Below are positions 1 to 9,152 of a stretch of DNA of 18,408 bases, in pieces (the stretch's first letter is position 1; each line of letters opens with the position of its first letter). Position numbers and translations under genes: made by a program. Source of the stretch: Rodentolepis nana (taxonomy: Eukaryota; Platyhelminthes; Cestoda; Cyclophyllidea; Hymenolepididae); NCBI GenBank assembly GCA_900617975.1, contig UZAE01013870.1:1-18408 (forward strand). Reading direction: 5' to 3'. The notes under the pieces were generated by a model, which searched no databases, was not told where the DNA came from, and was given only the letters and a program-made list of their open reading frames with translations.

Positions 1-95
1 AGAAGTCAACTGCCGGTTAATAGACTTTTTTGCCCTACGAGAATACGTTGCTCAGGGTGCGCCACGTAGAGGTAAGTCTATCGCACATCCCTCTT
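1..95 (-). repeat. SINE head fragment, cut by window edge
   Basis: Read on the minus strand, this is the 5' head of the repeat family also found at 3029-3540, 5597-5690, 8520-8629 and 12830-12930. It has the block ATAGACTTACCT, a CACGTGG-like core, and the closing AAGTCTATTAACCGG followed by AGTTGACTTC. The copy has drifted: its core reads CTACGTGGCGCACC. The frame that is open in other copies is closed here by a TGA. The 3' part of the element would lie to the left of the window. Confidence 0.75.
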
Positions 96-2967
96 AGTTA
101 ATAAAAAGTAATAACGTTTGATTTCTGAATAAAATCGAATTTTAGGCTATCTGGAAAAAAAAATGATTTATTAACTTCAGGCGCCTTTAAAGTAGAAATT
201 GATTTCCTCTTTAAATTCAAAATAGGGCGGACCAAAGATGAAAGAAGCTTTTGCATTTAAAGATTGATTAGTCTCTATTTGTAGCATTCCAATCAATCCT
301 GGTTGACTTCTTTCAAAGTGGCCTGAGATTAGATTCCCTCGATGACAGATTCTTCACCTTATTGTCACCCATGGCAAACCACAAAATTATTTTTTAAGTC
401 CATTTTAGAATTTCATTTGTTGGCAGTCTGCAACTCTTTATACCCTCTCCTCATAATTACAATGGTTTAGGTGGACAATTTATCAACAGCGGGGAGATGC
501 AAATCCAAGAGTCGTAGGTGGAGTCGGGGAGATATCTAATCCTATGCAGTCCAGGGGCCTGAAGATGTCTCCTGCTGGTGGACAAATCTAGGAGGGTCAT
601 TGTAAGCTCCTATGTATTCGATGCCCAACTTTAATCTTTAACTTTAATTTATTTTGACCTCTTTGCTAAGGAAACCTACATTTGTTTAATCCAAGTGTAA
701 TCATTGGCGAAACTATTATTCTGAACTTAGCACGAAATCACGGCAAATGTTCACCGAGGTATGTGTCAATAGCTTTTGCCAACTTTTATTAAAATGTATA
801 TTTTAATATTCATTCGAAGGTCAAAAATATTGTGCCACTTGGCGATTTCAAGGCAGGTTATTTTGCTAAATAAAAATTGTTTAATGGGTGTTTCGTTTTT
901 TTCTCCCTTTCAGAATTAGTATTGCATTTTAACCTGACTGAAGCTTTACACCCTGATGGAAAAGGAACATTGATAAGCTTCACTGATAAATGTGTTGCAC
1001 CTTAATTAATCCTTAATTATAAGGCTGCATACTTTCAACATCCAGTCTGGCTATTGTGTAATTGTATGTTAAATGAATTAACAAAAAAAAACAGTCAAAG
1101 GAATTTTTTCTGTGAATGATACTGAATTATACAATAGTTAAAATAAAGTCGAAATTGAAGCATCATTTTTTACGATGATTACTTAATTTTATTTCGTCTA
1201 TCTTTGGTGAGAGCGCGCACAGTAGACGGATTCTTCATTTGATTTGAGTTATTCAAAAACAGGAATAATTTCCCAAAAGGAGGCTGGGCTTTTCAAATAG
1301 AATTCGCTCCTTTTTTAAATTTTAAAATGAGTACAAGAAGTGTTGTGATCATTTATTTCACAAACTGACGTCGCTTCAGCCATTAGATTTTCTCCGGTGC
1401 AAAAAAATCCGAGCATTTGCTCTCACTACGGTCTTGAAAAATATTTCCAAATGAAAATATATTTCTTATTTACGGAGATTTCATTTTTTTGCGCTGTTGG
1501 TGGAATTGGCTCAATAATTTATCAGTTCAAGTTGCCGTCAATCAGGAGGAGTAAACGGAAGCTAATTATCAATTTATAATTTAATTGATTTATTAACAAA
1601 AAATTTGAATTTGAAGTATATCCTGTGGAAATAAGTAAAATTTTCGATTAATTATAAATTAATTCATATTAAATTATTTGTTTTGAATCGTATAAATTCG
1701 AAATTTCGATACCAAAAGTAGATGTTTATTTCTCTTTCTCTCATCGGTTGTTCGATTTATACTCACCGATTTGAATAAACATGACACCGAATGAAAAAAG
1801 TATCGCTACTAAATAATAGTCAACCTGTCACCTAATAATTTAAGGATTTGTATTCAGCAAAATTTAGTTTACAATTACCCGTTCGTTATTCACAATGTTC
1901 GCTTATTTCATGACATTTTTTAAAAATTCAGGGTTGCTACCACGCATAACGTTGGTGGAAAATCTATAATCTAATCTATAATTTAAAATAGTTAACTTTG
2001 AACAAAAAATATTTTAAATGAGCTGAATATCCTCATTGTGAATGATAGAGTACAACGGTTACTAAGTGAACTCAAATAAGATTGAGTTTCTAATGAATTT
2101 AATTGTAAAATACAGACCTTAAAGATGCCTATTCACATAAAATGACGCATATTTCTTGAATTCTACACATGATTATTGCAGCAAAATATATCCAGAGGCT
2201 TAAAACCAACATAATGTGCAAATTATTCAAACTTATTTTCAATATTCCTTTTTTAAAACTAAATTCGTATAAATATTTCATTTGATGACTCAAACCTACG
2301 TAAGGTCTTAATACTTGAGTCATAAATTTGCTTAAAAGAAACCTAACCAAATTCAAAATTCGGTCATTTTATGAACAAAGTAGTCGTCTTTATTTTTTAA
2401 AAAACCTAATTTTATTTTCCGCAAACATTGATTAATTCAGCTATACTATCAAAGACATGAATTGTTGTTGAGGAAAATTTTTCTGATGACAAATACCTTG
2501 GAGAAGAGATCGCATAGTTAATTTAATTTAGATGTATTATTTTGATCTGGGGAGTGGAAATAGTGTTGAGAATTGTTTTATTCACTGGATTATGGATATC
2601 GCTTTCAGAAAAATCTTTCGTAGATCTTGCGGTGGAATAAGTGTTTGACCGTAACATTTTAAACCTTACTAAAAACACATATTAGACGCAGTGAATTCCT
2701 GTGAACAATGATTAACATTGACAACGGTGTAAGAGCAATGGTTACATTCGTCACTGACATGGTGCGTGCTGGCCGAACTCTTAATCTATTTGGTCATTCA
2801 TAGTATGAGATAATTTATCGTCGAATGAAGTCAATTCTAAGGACAGTGAGGATAAGAGAGAACACCACCAATTGAATGAATTATCAGATTATGCTAAAAT
2901 AGGTCAATGTTTTAAATTTAATAATAATAATAACAAAGCAAACACTTTAACTTTGTTTTAATTGATG
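96..2967. other. AT-rich stretch with no supportable gene
   Basis: No open frame here has convincing protein character. The longest is a 75-codon minus-strand frame at 2129-2356, in AT-rich sequence and without recognisable motifs. A slightly GC-richer patch at about 480-610 gives 30-odd open codons after an AG on the plus strand, but nothing recognisable. A short (AAT)n run lies near 2922-2935. I see no tRNA, rRNA or clear mobile-element structure. Confidence 0.5.
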
Positions 2968-2977
2968 TTAATGGAAT
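2968..2977. repeat. Left target-site duplication of the expanded SINE
   Basis: The 10-mer TTAATGGAAT here is repeated exactly at 5046-5055, directly after the A/T-rich tail of the element. This is the signature of target-primed retrotransposition and brackets the whole 2-kb block. Confidence 0.7.
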
Positions 2978-3028
2978 GCATTTTCTTCTAGCTTTCCGTC
3001 CTTCACGGCATCCATCTTTGGGGTGTGC

Positions 3029-3540
3029 GATAGACTTACCTCCACGTGGTGCACCCGGTGGGTGTGCGATAGACTTACCTCCACGTGGTGCACCCTGGGA
3101 AACGTATACTCATACGGTAAAAAGTCTATTAACCGGAAGTTTGTGTGCGATAGACTTACCTCCACGTGGTGCACCCTGGGCAGCGTATTTTCTTACGGCA
3201 AAAAAGTCTATCACTCGGCTTTCGTTATATTCATACGGCAAAAAGTCTATTAACTGGCAGTTAACTACGATAGACTTACCTCCACGTGGTGCACCCTGGG
3301 CAACGTACTTTCTTACGGCAAAAATTCTATCACTCGGCATTCGTTTTTCAATAGACTTACCTCCACGTGGTGCACCCTGGGCAACGTATATTCATACGGC
3401 AAAGTCTATTAACTGGTAGTTGACTTCTCCGCATACGGCAAAAAAGTCTATTAACCGGCAGTTTTCTTCTCACTTCAAACTACCATGACCCCCCTATATG
3501 TCCTACATTCTCATACGGCAAAAAAGTCTATTAACCGGCA
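3029..3540 (+). repeat. Tandem head modules of the expanded SINE
   Basis: Five copies of the core GATAGACTTACCTCCACG, each followed by TGGTGCACCC, start at 3029, 3068, 3149, 3269 and 3350, at distances of 39, 81, 120 and 81 bp. They are interleaved with CATACGGCAAAAAAGTCTAT modules spaced about 40 or 80 bp apart. Because the spacings are multiples of three, a plus-strand frame stays open from 2976 to 3419 and repeats the peptide IDLPPRGAPW. I treat this as a by-product of the repeat rather than a gene. Confidence 0.8.
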
Positions 3541-3633
3541 TTTGACATGACTTCAAACTACAATCACCCCACTGTATGTCAAATTCGACTACTTGACTTC
3601 AAACTACCATCATCCCACTCTATGCCATATTCG

Positions 3634-3996
3634 TAAATTCGACCACTTCAACAGTACTCATCTTACCTTTTCTCTTCGACTTCTCACTTCAAACTACCAT
3701 CACCCCACTGTATGTCAAATTCGACCCCTTCCACAGTACTCACCTCACCTTTGCTCTACTGTCGACTTCTTCCACAGTACTAACCTCACCTTTTTTCTAC
3801 CTATTTCTCACTTCAAACTACCATCACCCCACTGTATGTCATATACCTCTGACTTCAAACTACCATCACCCCACTGTATGTCATATTTCACCACTTCCAC
3901 AGTACTCACCTCGCCTTTTTTCTACCTTCAGTTGACTCTGACCCCACTGTATGTCATATTCGACTAAGGCAGTTGACTTCTCACTTCAAACTACCA
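3634..3996 (+). repeat. 363-bp direct duplication, copy 1
   Basis: This segment of the SINE body modules recurs at 4338-4700 with a constant offset of 704 bp. I found no mismatch or gap when reading the two side by side. It contains several CTTCAAACTACC and CACAGTACT modules. It marks a recent block duplication, gene conversion, or an assembly error inside the expanded element. Confidence 0.85.
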
Positions 3997-4337
3997 TCAC
4001 CTCACTTATGTCATATTCGACCCCTTTCACAGTAATCATCTTACCTTACTGTGTCATATTCGACTACTTCCACAGTACTCACCTCACCTACAGTTGACTT
4101 CTCACTTCAAACTACCATGACCCCACTGTACGGTAGTTGACTTCTGACTTCAAAGACAAAAAAGTCTATTGATCGGCAGTTGACTTCTGACTTGCAAAAA
4201 GTCTATTGATCGGCAGTTGACTTCTGACTTCAAACTACCATCACCCCACTCTATATCATATTCGACTATTTTTACAGTACTCACCTCACCTTTGTCCATA
4301 TTCGACCATTTCACAGTACTCACCTCACCTTTTTTCT

Positions 4338-4700
4338 TAAATTCGACCACTTCAACAGTACTCATCTTACCTTTTCTCTTCGACTTCTCACTTCAAACTA
4401 CCATCACCCCACTGTATGTCAAATTCGACCCCTTCCACAGTACTCACCTCACCTTTGCTCTACTGTCGACTTCTTCCACAGTACTAACCTCACCTTTTTT
4501 CTACCTATTTCTCACTTCAAACTACCATCACCCCACTGTATGTCATATACCTCTGACTTCAAACTACCATCACCCCACTGTATGTCATATTTCACCACTT
4601 CCACAGTACTCACCTCGCCTTTTTTCTACCTTCAGTTGACTCTGACCCCACTGTATGTCATATTCGACTAAGGCAGTTGACTTCTCACTTCAAACTACCA
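4338..4700 (+). repeat. 363-bp direct duplication, copy 2
   Basis: Second copy of 3634-3996, offset 704 bp, apparently identical. The match stops at CTACCA, after which one copy reads TCACC and the other CCACC. Confidence 0.85.
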
Positions 4701-5045
4701 CCACCTCATGCACTATGGGCAACGTATACTCATATGGCAAAAAAGTCTATTAACCTGCAGTTGACTTCTGACTTCAAACTACCACGACCCCCAAACTTGT
4801 CATATTCGACCCCTTACACAGTACTCACCTTACCTTGTCATATTCGACTACTTCCACAGTACTCACCTCACCTTTATACCTACCTCCTTGTTTCTCTCTC
4901 TTTTACATCTTTGAATCACTCTTCTGTTTTCCCCGTCTCTACTTTTTTCACTTTGATGTTCCTTCCCTTCTGTGAAGCCTGAAATCAGCTGAAGGGCTAA
5001 TGAAAGCTATCAAAATGCCTGCCTTTTGAAATAAATAAATAAATT

Positions 5046-5055
5046 TTAATGGAAT
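5046..5055. repeat. Right target-site duplication of the expanded SINE
   Basis: Exact second copy of TTAATGGAAT (first at 2968-2977), directly following the AAATAAATAAATAAATT tail. Confidence 0.7.
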
Positions 5056-5595
5056 TCAGAAAATTTAAATCATTATATCCGGATAATCGGAATTTAGTTA
5101 AATACAAGATGTTTAAATTACATTTTTTATCTTACCAAGACGATGTTTATAAGAGTGGAGTAATAAAAAATTCTCCATGCAAAATAGACAATAGCATTTT
5201 TGTGGGGGCGGTTAATGTAAATTGAGAAATTTCAGTTTCTAACGAAATTCGATACATTTCTTCAATTGCTTTGAAATTGAGTTTATTTTCAAACTCTTCA
5301 CTTTAGTAGGGCTCTAACTGAAAATAACCTTTCCAACTAAAGAGAATTAATTTTATAAAATAGCGGTTTTATTTTGAATTTATTTGGAATTTAAACAGCT
5401 AAAAATGAAGATGACGATTGATTGAAGATCAATAAGCCTTTCTTCGGAATACTAAATTAATTAAAAATAATGCTGAAGTCCACAGCAATGCCGAATTGTT
5501 GCGTCAGTTCAGTGCATCTGTTAATTAACGTTTGAATTTGAGCATGGCCTCAAACTTCTTTAACTCATTGAAAAATATTATTTTTACTCATTTCG
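5056..5595. other. AT-rich intervening DNA, nothing recognised
   Basis: Short AT-rich frames only. There are no motifs, RNA gene or repeat that I can support. It separates the expanded SINE from the next SINE copy. Confidence 0.4.
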
Positions 5596-5596
5596 A

Positions 5597-5865
5597 TTGT
5601 GTGATAGACTTACCTTCACGTGGTACACACTGGACAATGCATACTCATTATGCGAACAAGTCTATAACTCGGCAGTTGATTTCAAACTTCCACGGCCCGA
5701 CCGTATGCCATATTCAATCACTCACTACACCTTTCCTTTATTCATATGTCTGTCAGACTCTTTTACATCTGTGAATCACTTTTCTGTTCCCTCCTCTTCA
5801 CTTTTTATGATTCTGTCTGTTTCTTCCCCTTTGTAAAGCCTGAAGCCAGCTAAAGGAGCGGATGG
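5597..5865 (+). mobile_element. SINE copy, diverged, 3' end truncated
   Basis: It carries a head (GTGATAGACTTACC, CACGTGGTACAC, then CAAGTCTATAACTCGGC), one body module and the pre-tail TTTACATCTGTGAATCAC, which matches 4902-4922. The near-terminal AAGCCTGAAGCCAGCTAAAGG matches the 4976-4996 region. Homology stops near 5865, before the conserved 29-nt tail and A/T-rich end seen in the other copies. The pairing arms ATAGACTT and AAGTCTAT are both kept here although the sequence between them has drifted. No TSD was found. Confidence 0.75.
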
Positions 5866-5904
5866 TTGAGTCTCATCCACTTTCTCACACTCTTTGTTTT
5901 TTCC

Positions 5905-6443
5905 TAGTTCAAAATTCGACATAATATCACCCCCTTTCCTCTTCGTGATCACTTGCTGAAAGCAACAACATTTTGAATGATTTTGAAATTGACACATTAA
6001 TTTTTTTCAAATTTTGACTTCAGCCTCCCCCCGTGGGTTAGGGGGTATATTTAGAGCAGTAAATTAATAGCAGTTCATTAGCTGTCTTCTTGCTTCCCAG
6101 TATCTCTGGGTATTCGTCGTTGTTTTTAGGGCTGGATACCGAATCAGGTGGGTCTTCTTCATTTCCTCCTATAGGTTACATAGGGGACATGTGGGTTGAG
6201 TGTATACTCCCAATCTGTGAAGGTGTTTTGCCAAGCAATCGTGTCCGGTACGAAGTCTAAACTCAGCAACGGCTTCGATTCTTGGCCAGTCGGCTATGTC
6301 GGAGAGTGCCACTATCCACTGTTTCTCCTTTGTTCGAGCTTTAAGTTTGTTGCACCATGTGGTCTTGAATTCTCTTCTGATTAAGGCCTTCATTGTTTCA
6401 GCAAGCTCATTGCCTTTAATGCCACAGTGACCAGGAATCCATT
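5905..6443 (-). mobile_element. Jockey-like LINE 3' end (copy A): RNase H C-terminus and 3'UTR
   Basis: On the minus strand this encodes the end of a LINE-type RNase H and its tail. It opens with HCGIKGNEL, continues through ALSDIADWPRIEAVAEFRL and RTGHDCLAKHLHR, and ends in a zinc-knuckle-like CPLCNL, all characteristic of the C-terminus of jockey-group ORF2. Relative to copy B (6793-7497) about 20 codons are missing after GNE. A 3'UTR with a C/G hairpin (6027-6045) and GGCTGAAGTCAAAATTTGA follows. It ends at a single N (6444) and is repeated without visible change at 7499-8037, so this copy may be an assembly duplicate. Confidence 0.8.
6027..6045 (-). other. LINE 3'UTR hairpin, copy A
   Basis: CCCCC and GGGGG arms enclose a loop of about eight bases, just before the CTGAAGTCA motif. 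Copy B has the same hairpin in a different sequence at 6846-6863. In non-LTR elements 3'UTR structure can serve as the recognition site for the reverse transcriptase; that role is inferred here. Confidence 0.5.
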
Positions 6444-6444
6444 N

Positions 6445-6789
6445 AAGGGGGAATTTTTACTCTGCCAGAACGATGGAAAAGGTCATCGACAAGAACGGAC
6501 AATATCTAACTGAATAAAGTTATATCTTTAAACGAAAATTCCAAATTCGCCTTCTTATTTGAAATCAGCAATGACTTCGTTGCCAACCTAATATTATCAT
6601 TTAGATTTATATAAAATAGTCTTCCTAATATTTTTCATAAAGATCGATATGTTTAATTTATTTTCAGCCTTTCTGAATTTATTGACAAATCCACAGCAAG
6701 ATTCCAAAAAGAGCAACTAAATGAGGCAAAATTAATCTTCAGTGAATTTTTGAAAGAGAGAGTCTCGAACAATTGCTTATGGAACTGTA
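6445..6789. other. Short AT-rich interval between LINE pieces
   Basis: It begins right after the N at 6444 and resembles neither flanking LINE copy. No gene or repeat was recognised. It may be the genuine 3' flank of copy B or an unrelated contig end. Confidence 0.35.
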
Positions 6790-6796
6790 ATCAAAT

Positions 6797-6825
6797 GGCA
6801 TGCTTTGTGATATTTATCATGAGCC
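6797..6825 (-). other. LINE tail shared with the SINE
   Basis: Read on the minus strand this 29-nt stretch starts GGCTCATGATAAATATC and ends CATGCC. It aligns without gaps to the SINE tails at 4995-5023 (plus) and 8345-8373 (minus). Against 4995-5023 I count 22 of 29 identities. The bases following (ATTTGAT) match the solo SINE as well. It suggests the two elements use one 3' recognition end. Confidence 0.6.
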
Positions 6826-6845
6826 ATTAAACTTTGACTTCAGCT

Positions 6846-6863
6846 CCCCTCAAGTGTGGGGGG
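6846..6863 (-). other. LINE 3'UTR hairpin, copy B
   Basis: CCCC(CC) pairs with GGGG around a short loop, immediately before AGCTGAAGTCA. Same place but different loop and stem length compared with 6027-6045. Confidence 0.5.
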
Positions 6864-7498
6864 TACATTTATAGCAGTTAATTAATAGCCGTTTTCTTGC
6901 TTCCAAGTATCTCTGGCTTTCCGCCGCTGTCTTTAGGGCTGGACACCGAATCAGGTTGGGTCTTCTCCATTTCCTCCTGCAGGTTACATAGAGGGCTTGT
7001 GAGTTGAGTGTATGCTCTCAATCTGTGAAGATGTATTGCTAAGCAATCGTGTCCGGTACGTAGTCTAAACTCAGCAACGATTTCGATTCTTGGCCAGTCG
7101 ACTATGTCGGAGAGTGCCACTGTCCACTGTTTCTCCTTTGTTTGAGCTTTAATTTCGTTGCACCTTGAGGTCTGGAATTCACTTCTGATTAAGTCCTTCA
7201 TTGTGTGGAAAGACATCTGCTGGTCCATGCATTGCAAAATCGTTGTCTCCTTCTTAGCAAGTGTGTCAGGAAACTCATTGCCTTTAATGCCACAGTGACC
7301 AGGAATCCATTGTAGGACCACAGTTTTTTTTTTCTCTCTCAGCAGCTACATTCCTATATCTCAGCTGTTTTGGGTGGCTCTCTGCTTCCAATTGAGTTTA
7401 TTGCTGACTGTGAGTCCAAAATATTACCGCTTTGGTGAATTTCGTATCCAGGCAACAAAATGGCTTAGTTCTATCCTAATGGCCTCTATTTCTTCTTN

Positions 7499-8085
7499 TA
7501 GTTCAAAATTCGACATAATATCACCCCCTTTCCTCTTCGTGATCACTTGCTGAAAGCAACAACATTTTGAATGATTTTGAAATTGACACATTAATTTTTT
7601 TCAAATTTTGACTTCAGCCTCCCCCCGTGGGTTAGGGGGTATATTTAGAGCAGTAAATTAATAGCAGTTCATTAGCTGTCTTCTTGCTTCCCAGTATCTC
7701 TGGGTATTCGTCGTTGTTTTTAGGGCTGGATACCGAATCAGGTGGGTCTTCTTCATTTCCTCCTATAGGTTACATAGGGGACATGTGGGTTGAGTGTATA
7801 CTCCCAATCTGTGAAGGTGTTTTGCCAAGCAATCGTGTCCGGTACGAAGTCTAAACTCAGCAACGGCTTCGATTCTTGGCCAGTCGGCTATGTCGGAGAG
7901 TGCCACTATCCACTGTTTCTCCTTTGTTCGAGCTTTAAGTTTGTTGCACCATGTGGTCTTGAATTCTCTTCTGATTAAGGCCTTCATTGTTTCAGCAAGC
8001 TCATTGCCTTTAATGCCACAGTGACCAGGAATCCATTGTTGAACCACTGTTTTGTTTTTCTCTCCCAGCAGCTCATAGCGTTTTC
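7499..8085 (-). mobile_element. Jockey-like LINE 3' end (copy A duplicate) with extra 5' sequence
   Basis: Positions 7499-8037 repeat 5905-6443 at a constant offset of 1594 without visible change. Sequence beyond 8037 adds the upstream RNase H residues, so the minus-strand frame at 7763-8134 reads RYELLGEKNKTVVQQWIPGH and onward to CPLCNL. Homology to copy B fades at about 8085, where the LINE seems 5'-truncated or joined to unrelated DNA. The left edge coincides with the N at 7498. About 20 codons are deleted after GNE relative to copy B, so the RNase H is not intact. Confidence 0.78.
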
Positions 8086-8319
8086 CTTGAGATTTTATTG
8101 TCTCATGGGTGTAAGATACGTAGTAAAGAAACATTTATGTTATTTCAACTTCACAATATTTTCCTATTCATTGGCTCACGTTCGAGTCTCCACTTTCCAG
8201 TGATTCTTTGGGCGTTCTTCCCTGCAACATCAAATCTTAACCCTCCACTTGAGGCGAAGGTGGCAAATTTATTGTTTGTGATATAACGCAGCATTCACTG
8301 CTCAAAAGAAGCAGAATTA

Positions 8320-8329
8320 CAATGAATAT
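8320..8329. repeat. Left target-site duplication of solo SINE
   Basis: CAATGAATAT here is repeated exactly at 8630-8639. Confidence 0.7.
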
Positions 8330-8629
8330 GTATTAATATCAAATGGCAGGCGGTTTTATAGCTTTTATTAGCCCTCTATCTGACTTCGGGCTTCACAGAG
8401 AGGAGGAGGAACATCAAAGTGAAAAATTGTCGAGAGGGGAACAGAGGAGTGATTCAAAAATGCAAATCGACTGACAGACACAAAGGCAGAGAAAAGGTAA
8501 GATGATATAGAGTGAGGTGATGATAGTATGAAGCCAGAAGTCAACTGCCGGTTAATAGACTTTCTTGCCATATGAGTACATGTTGCCCAGGGTGCCCCAC
8601 TTGGAGTTAAGTCAATCCCACACCCCGTG
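8330..8629 (-). mobile_element. Full-length solo SINE (about 300 bp)
   Basis: This is the best reference copy. On the minus strand it starts CACGGGGTGTGGGATTGACT and continues with the head (GGGGCACCCTGGGC, then AAGTCTATTAACCGGCAG). One body module and a pyrimidine-rich middle (AATCACTCCTCTG) follow, then CTGTGAAGCCCGAAGTCAG. It ends GGGCTAATAAAAGC...GCCTGCCATTTGATATTAA. An exact 10-bp TSD (CAATGAATAT) brackets it. I see no clear tRNA-type A or B box, so the Pol III origin of the head is unknown. A 105-codon minus-strand frame (8368-8685) runs through it, in the same frame as the repeat peptide of 3029-3419. Confidence 0.8.
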
Positions 8630-8639
8630 CAATGAATAT
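8630..8639. repeat. Right target-site duplication of solo SINE
   Basis: Second exact copy of CAATGAATAT; the SINE 5' end CACGGGG abuts it on the minus strand. Confidence 0.7.
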
Positions 8640-8993
8640 AGCCGAAGACATCGATCTCTGAAAAGTTTAACTTTATTGAGCTCATTTAAAAGTTAAAATA
8701 GTAACTCAGAGTAATTTGCTCAACTATGTGAAGACAATGCATGCTGAGAGAATGTTGCAGTCTAATAAAGCTTTGTGTTGTGAAGATGGGAATTTGTATC
8801 TAAAAGTTCTTTGTATTGTTCTTAAATTTCCACGGACGCAAAGGGAGCTTCCTGTTGAAATTATTTCCAATCAAGACTTGTCCACTAAAAATGGCAAATA
8901 AACTGATTATTTGACAACCGTTAGATTTGTCGACGATACCGTTAACTAAAAAGCTAATTTGAGACGTGGCGTCGGTGATTATCATTGTTGGAA
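8640..8993. other. AT-rich interval, nothing recognised
   Basis: Overlapping short frames on both strands (about 61 codons each) have no motif. The interval ends at the N at 8994. Confidence 0.35.
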
Positions 8994-8994
8994 N

Positions 8995-9063
8995 GAGCTT
9001 TAAGTTCGTTGCACATTGAGATCGTGAATTCTATTTTGATTAAGGCCTTCATTGTGTGGAAAG
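8995..9063 (-). mobile_element. LINE RNase H fragment between two N bases
   Basis: It is diverged from 7145-7210 of copy B, sharing GAGCTTTAA, TTCGTTGCAC and CCTTCATTGTGTGGAAAG. It is therefore a third LINE copy or allele, bounded by N at 8994 and 9064. Confidence 0.6.
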
Positions 9064-9064
9064 N

Positions 9065-9152
9065 GGCTTTGTGAATTAGATCAGCTTGCGTTTCCAATGT
9101 CTTGGTCTATTCTCATAGGTGTTGAAGAACGTATCCATGGGAATGCGCAGTA
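9065..9152 (-). mobile_element. LINE RT/RNase H linker fragment, duplicate of 9700-9787
   Basis: Appears identical to 9700-9787 (offset 635) and is bounded by N at 9064 and 9153. It is out of order relative to the LINE body, which points to an assembly join. Confidence 0.75.

Larger units (their letters stand above)
2978..5045 (+). mobile_element. Internally expanded SINE (about 2 kb)
   Basis: The block has the two ends of the solo SINE at 8330-8629. The head (GTGTGCGATAGACTTACC... AAGTCTATTAACCGG) lies at the left. The tail (GTGAAGCCTGAAATCAGC, then GGCTAATGAAAGC, ending in a TAAA-repeat tail) lies at 4973-5043. Between them the internal parts are multiplied. Five head cores start at 3029, 3068, 3149, 3269 and 3350. 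AAGTCTAT-type stems occur near 3122, 3204, 3243, 3324, 3403, 3444 and 3524. About 14 copies of CTTCAAACTACC-type modules and about 13 of CACAGTACTCACCTCACC-type modules follow. Spacings cluster near 40, 80 and 120 bp. A 10-bp TSD surrounds the whole. The extreme 5' end (2978-3015) differs from the solo copies, so it may be captured flank. No protein function is inferred. Confidence 0.75.
6793..7497 (-). mobile_element. Jockey-like LINE 3' end (copy B): RNase H and 3'UTR
   Basis: The minus-strand frame at 6878-7321 begins with VLQWIPGHCGIKGNEFPDTL, the final RNase H motif of jockey-group ORF2. It continues through SDIVDWPRIEIVAEFRLRTG to SPLCNL and an EEMEKT stretch. The extension to 7497 covers the preceding RNase H segment in broken frames. 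The 3'UTR has a CCCC/GGGG hairpin (6846-6863), then AGCTGAAGTCAAAG. A 29-nt tail at 6797-6825 matches the SINE tail in the gap-free 29-nt window, and TGCCATTTGAT follows. Positions 7262-7497 are identical to 9154-9389 and end at the N at 7498. Confidence 0.82.

Noticed and set aside
480..610. GC-richer patch with about 30 open codons after an AG on the plus strand
   Set aside because: Too short, no homology recognised, and no second exon nearby.
2129..2356. 75-codon minus-strand frame
   Set aside because: AT-rich, no motif and no splice or promoter context; consistent with chance.
2978..3130. Spliced-leader RNA gene
   Set aside because: A donor-like AGGTAAGTC exists on the antisense strand, but the preceding sequence does not match any leader I know and no Sm site is evident.
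3029..3540. CRISPR-like array
   Set aside because: Units are variable modules of a SINE with related, not unique, intervening sequence; the setting is eukaryotic and there are no cas genes.
3593..3967. 124-codon plus-strand frame in the SINE array
   Set aside because: Produced by repeated CTTCAAACTACCATCACC modules; peptide is low-complexity and not kept in the solo copy.
8716..8985. Opposed 61-codon frames
   Set aside because: Overlap each other on opposite strands, have no motif and lie next to an N.
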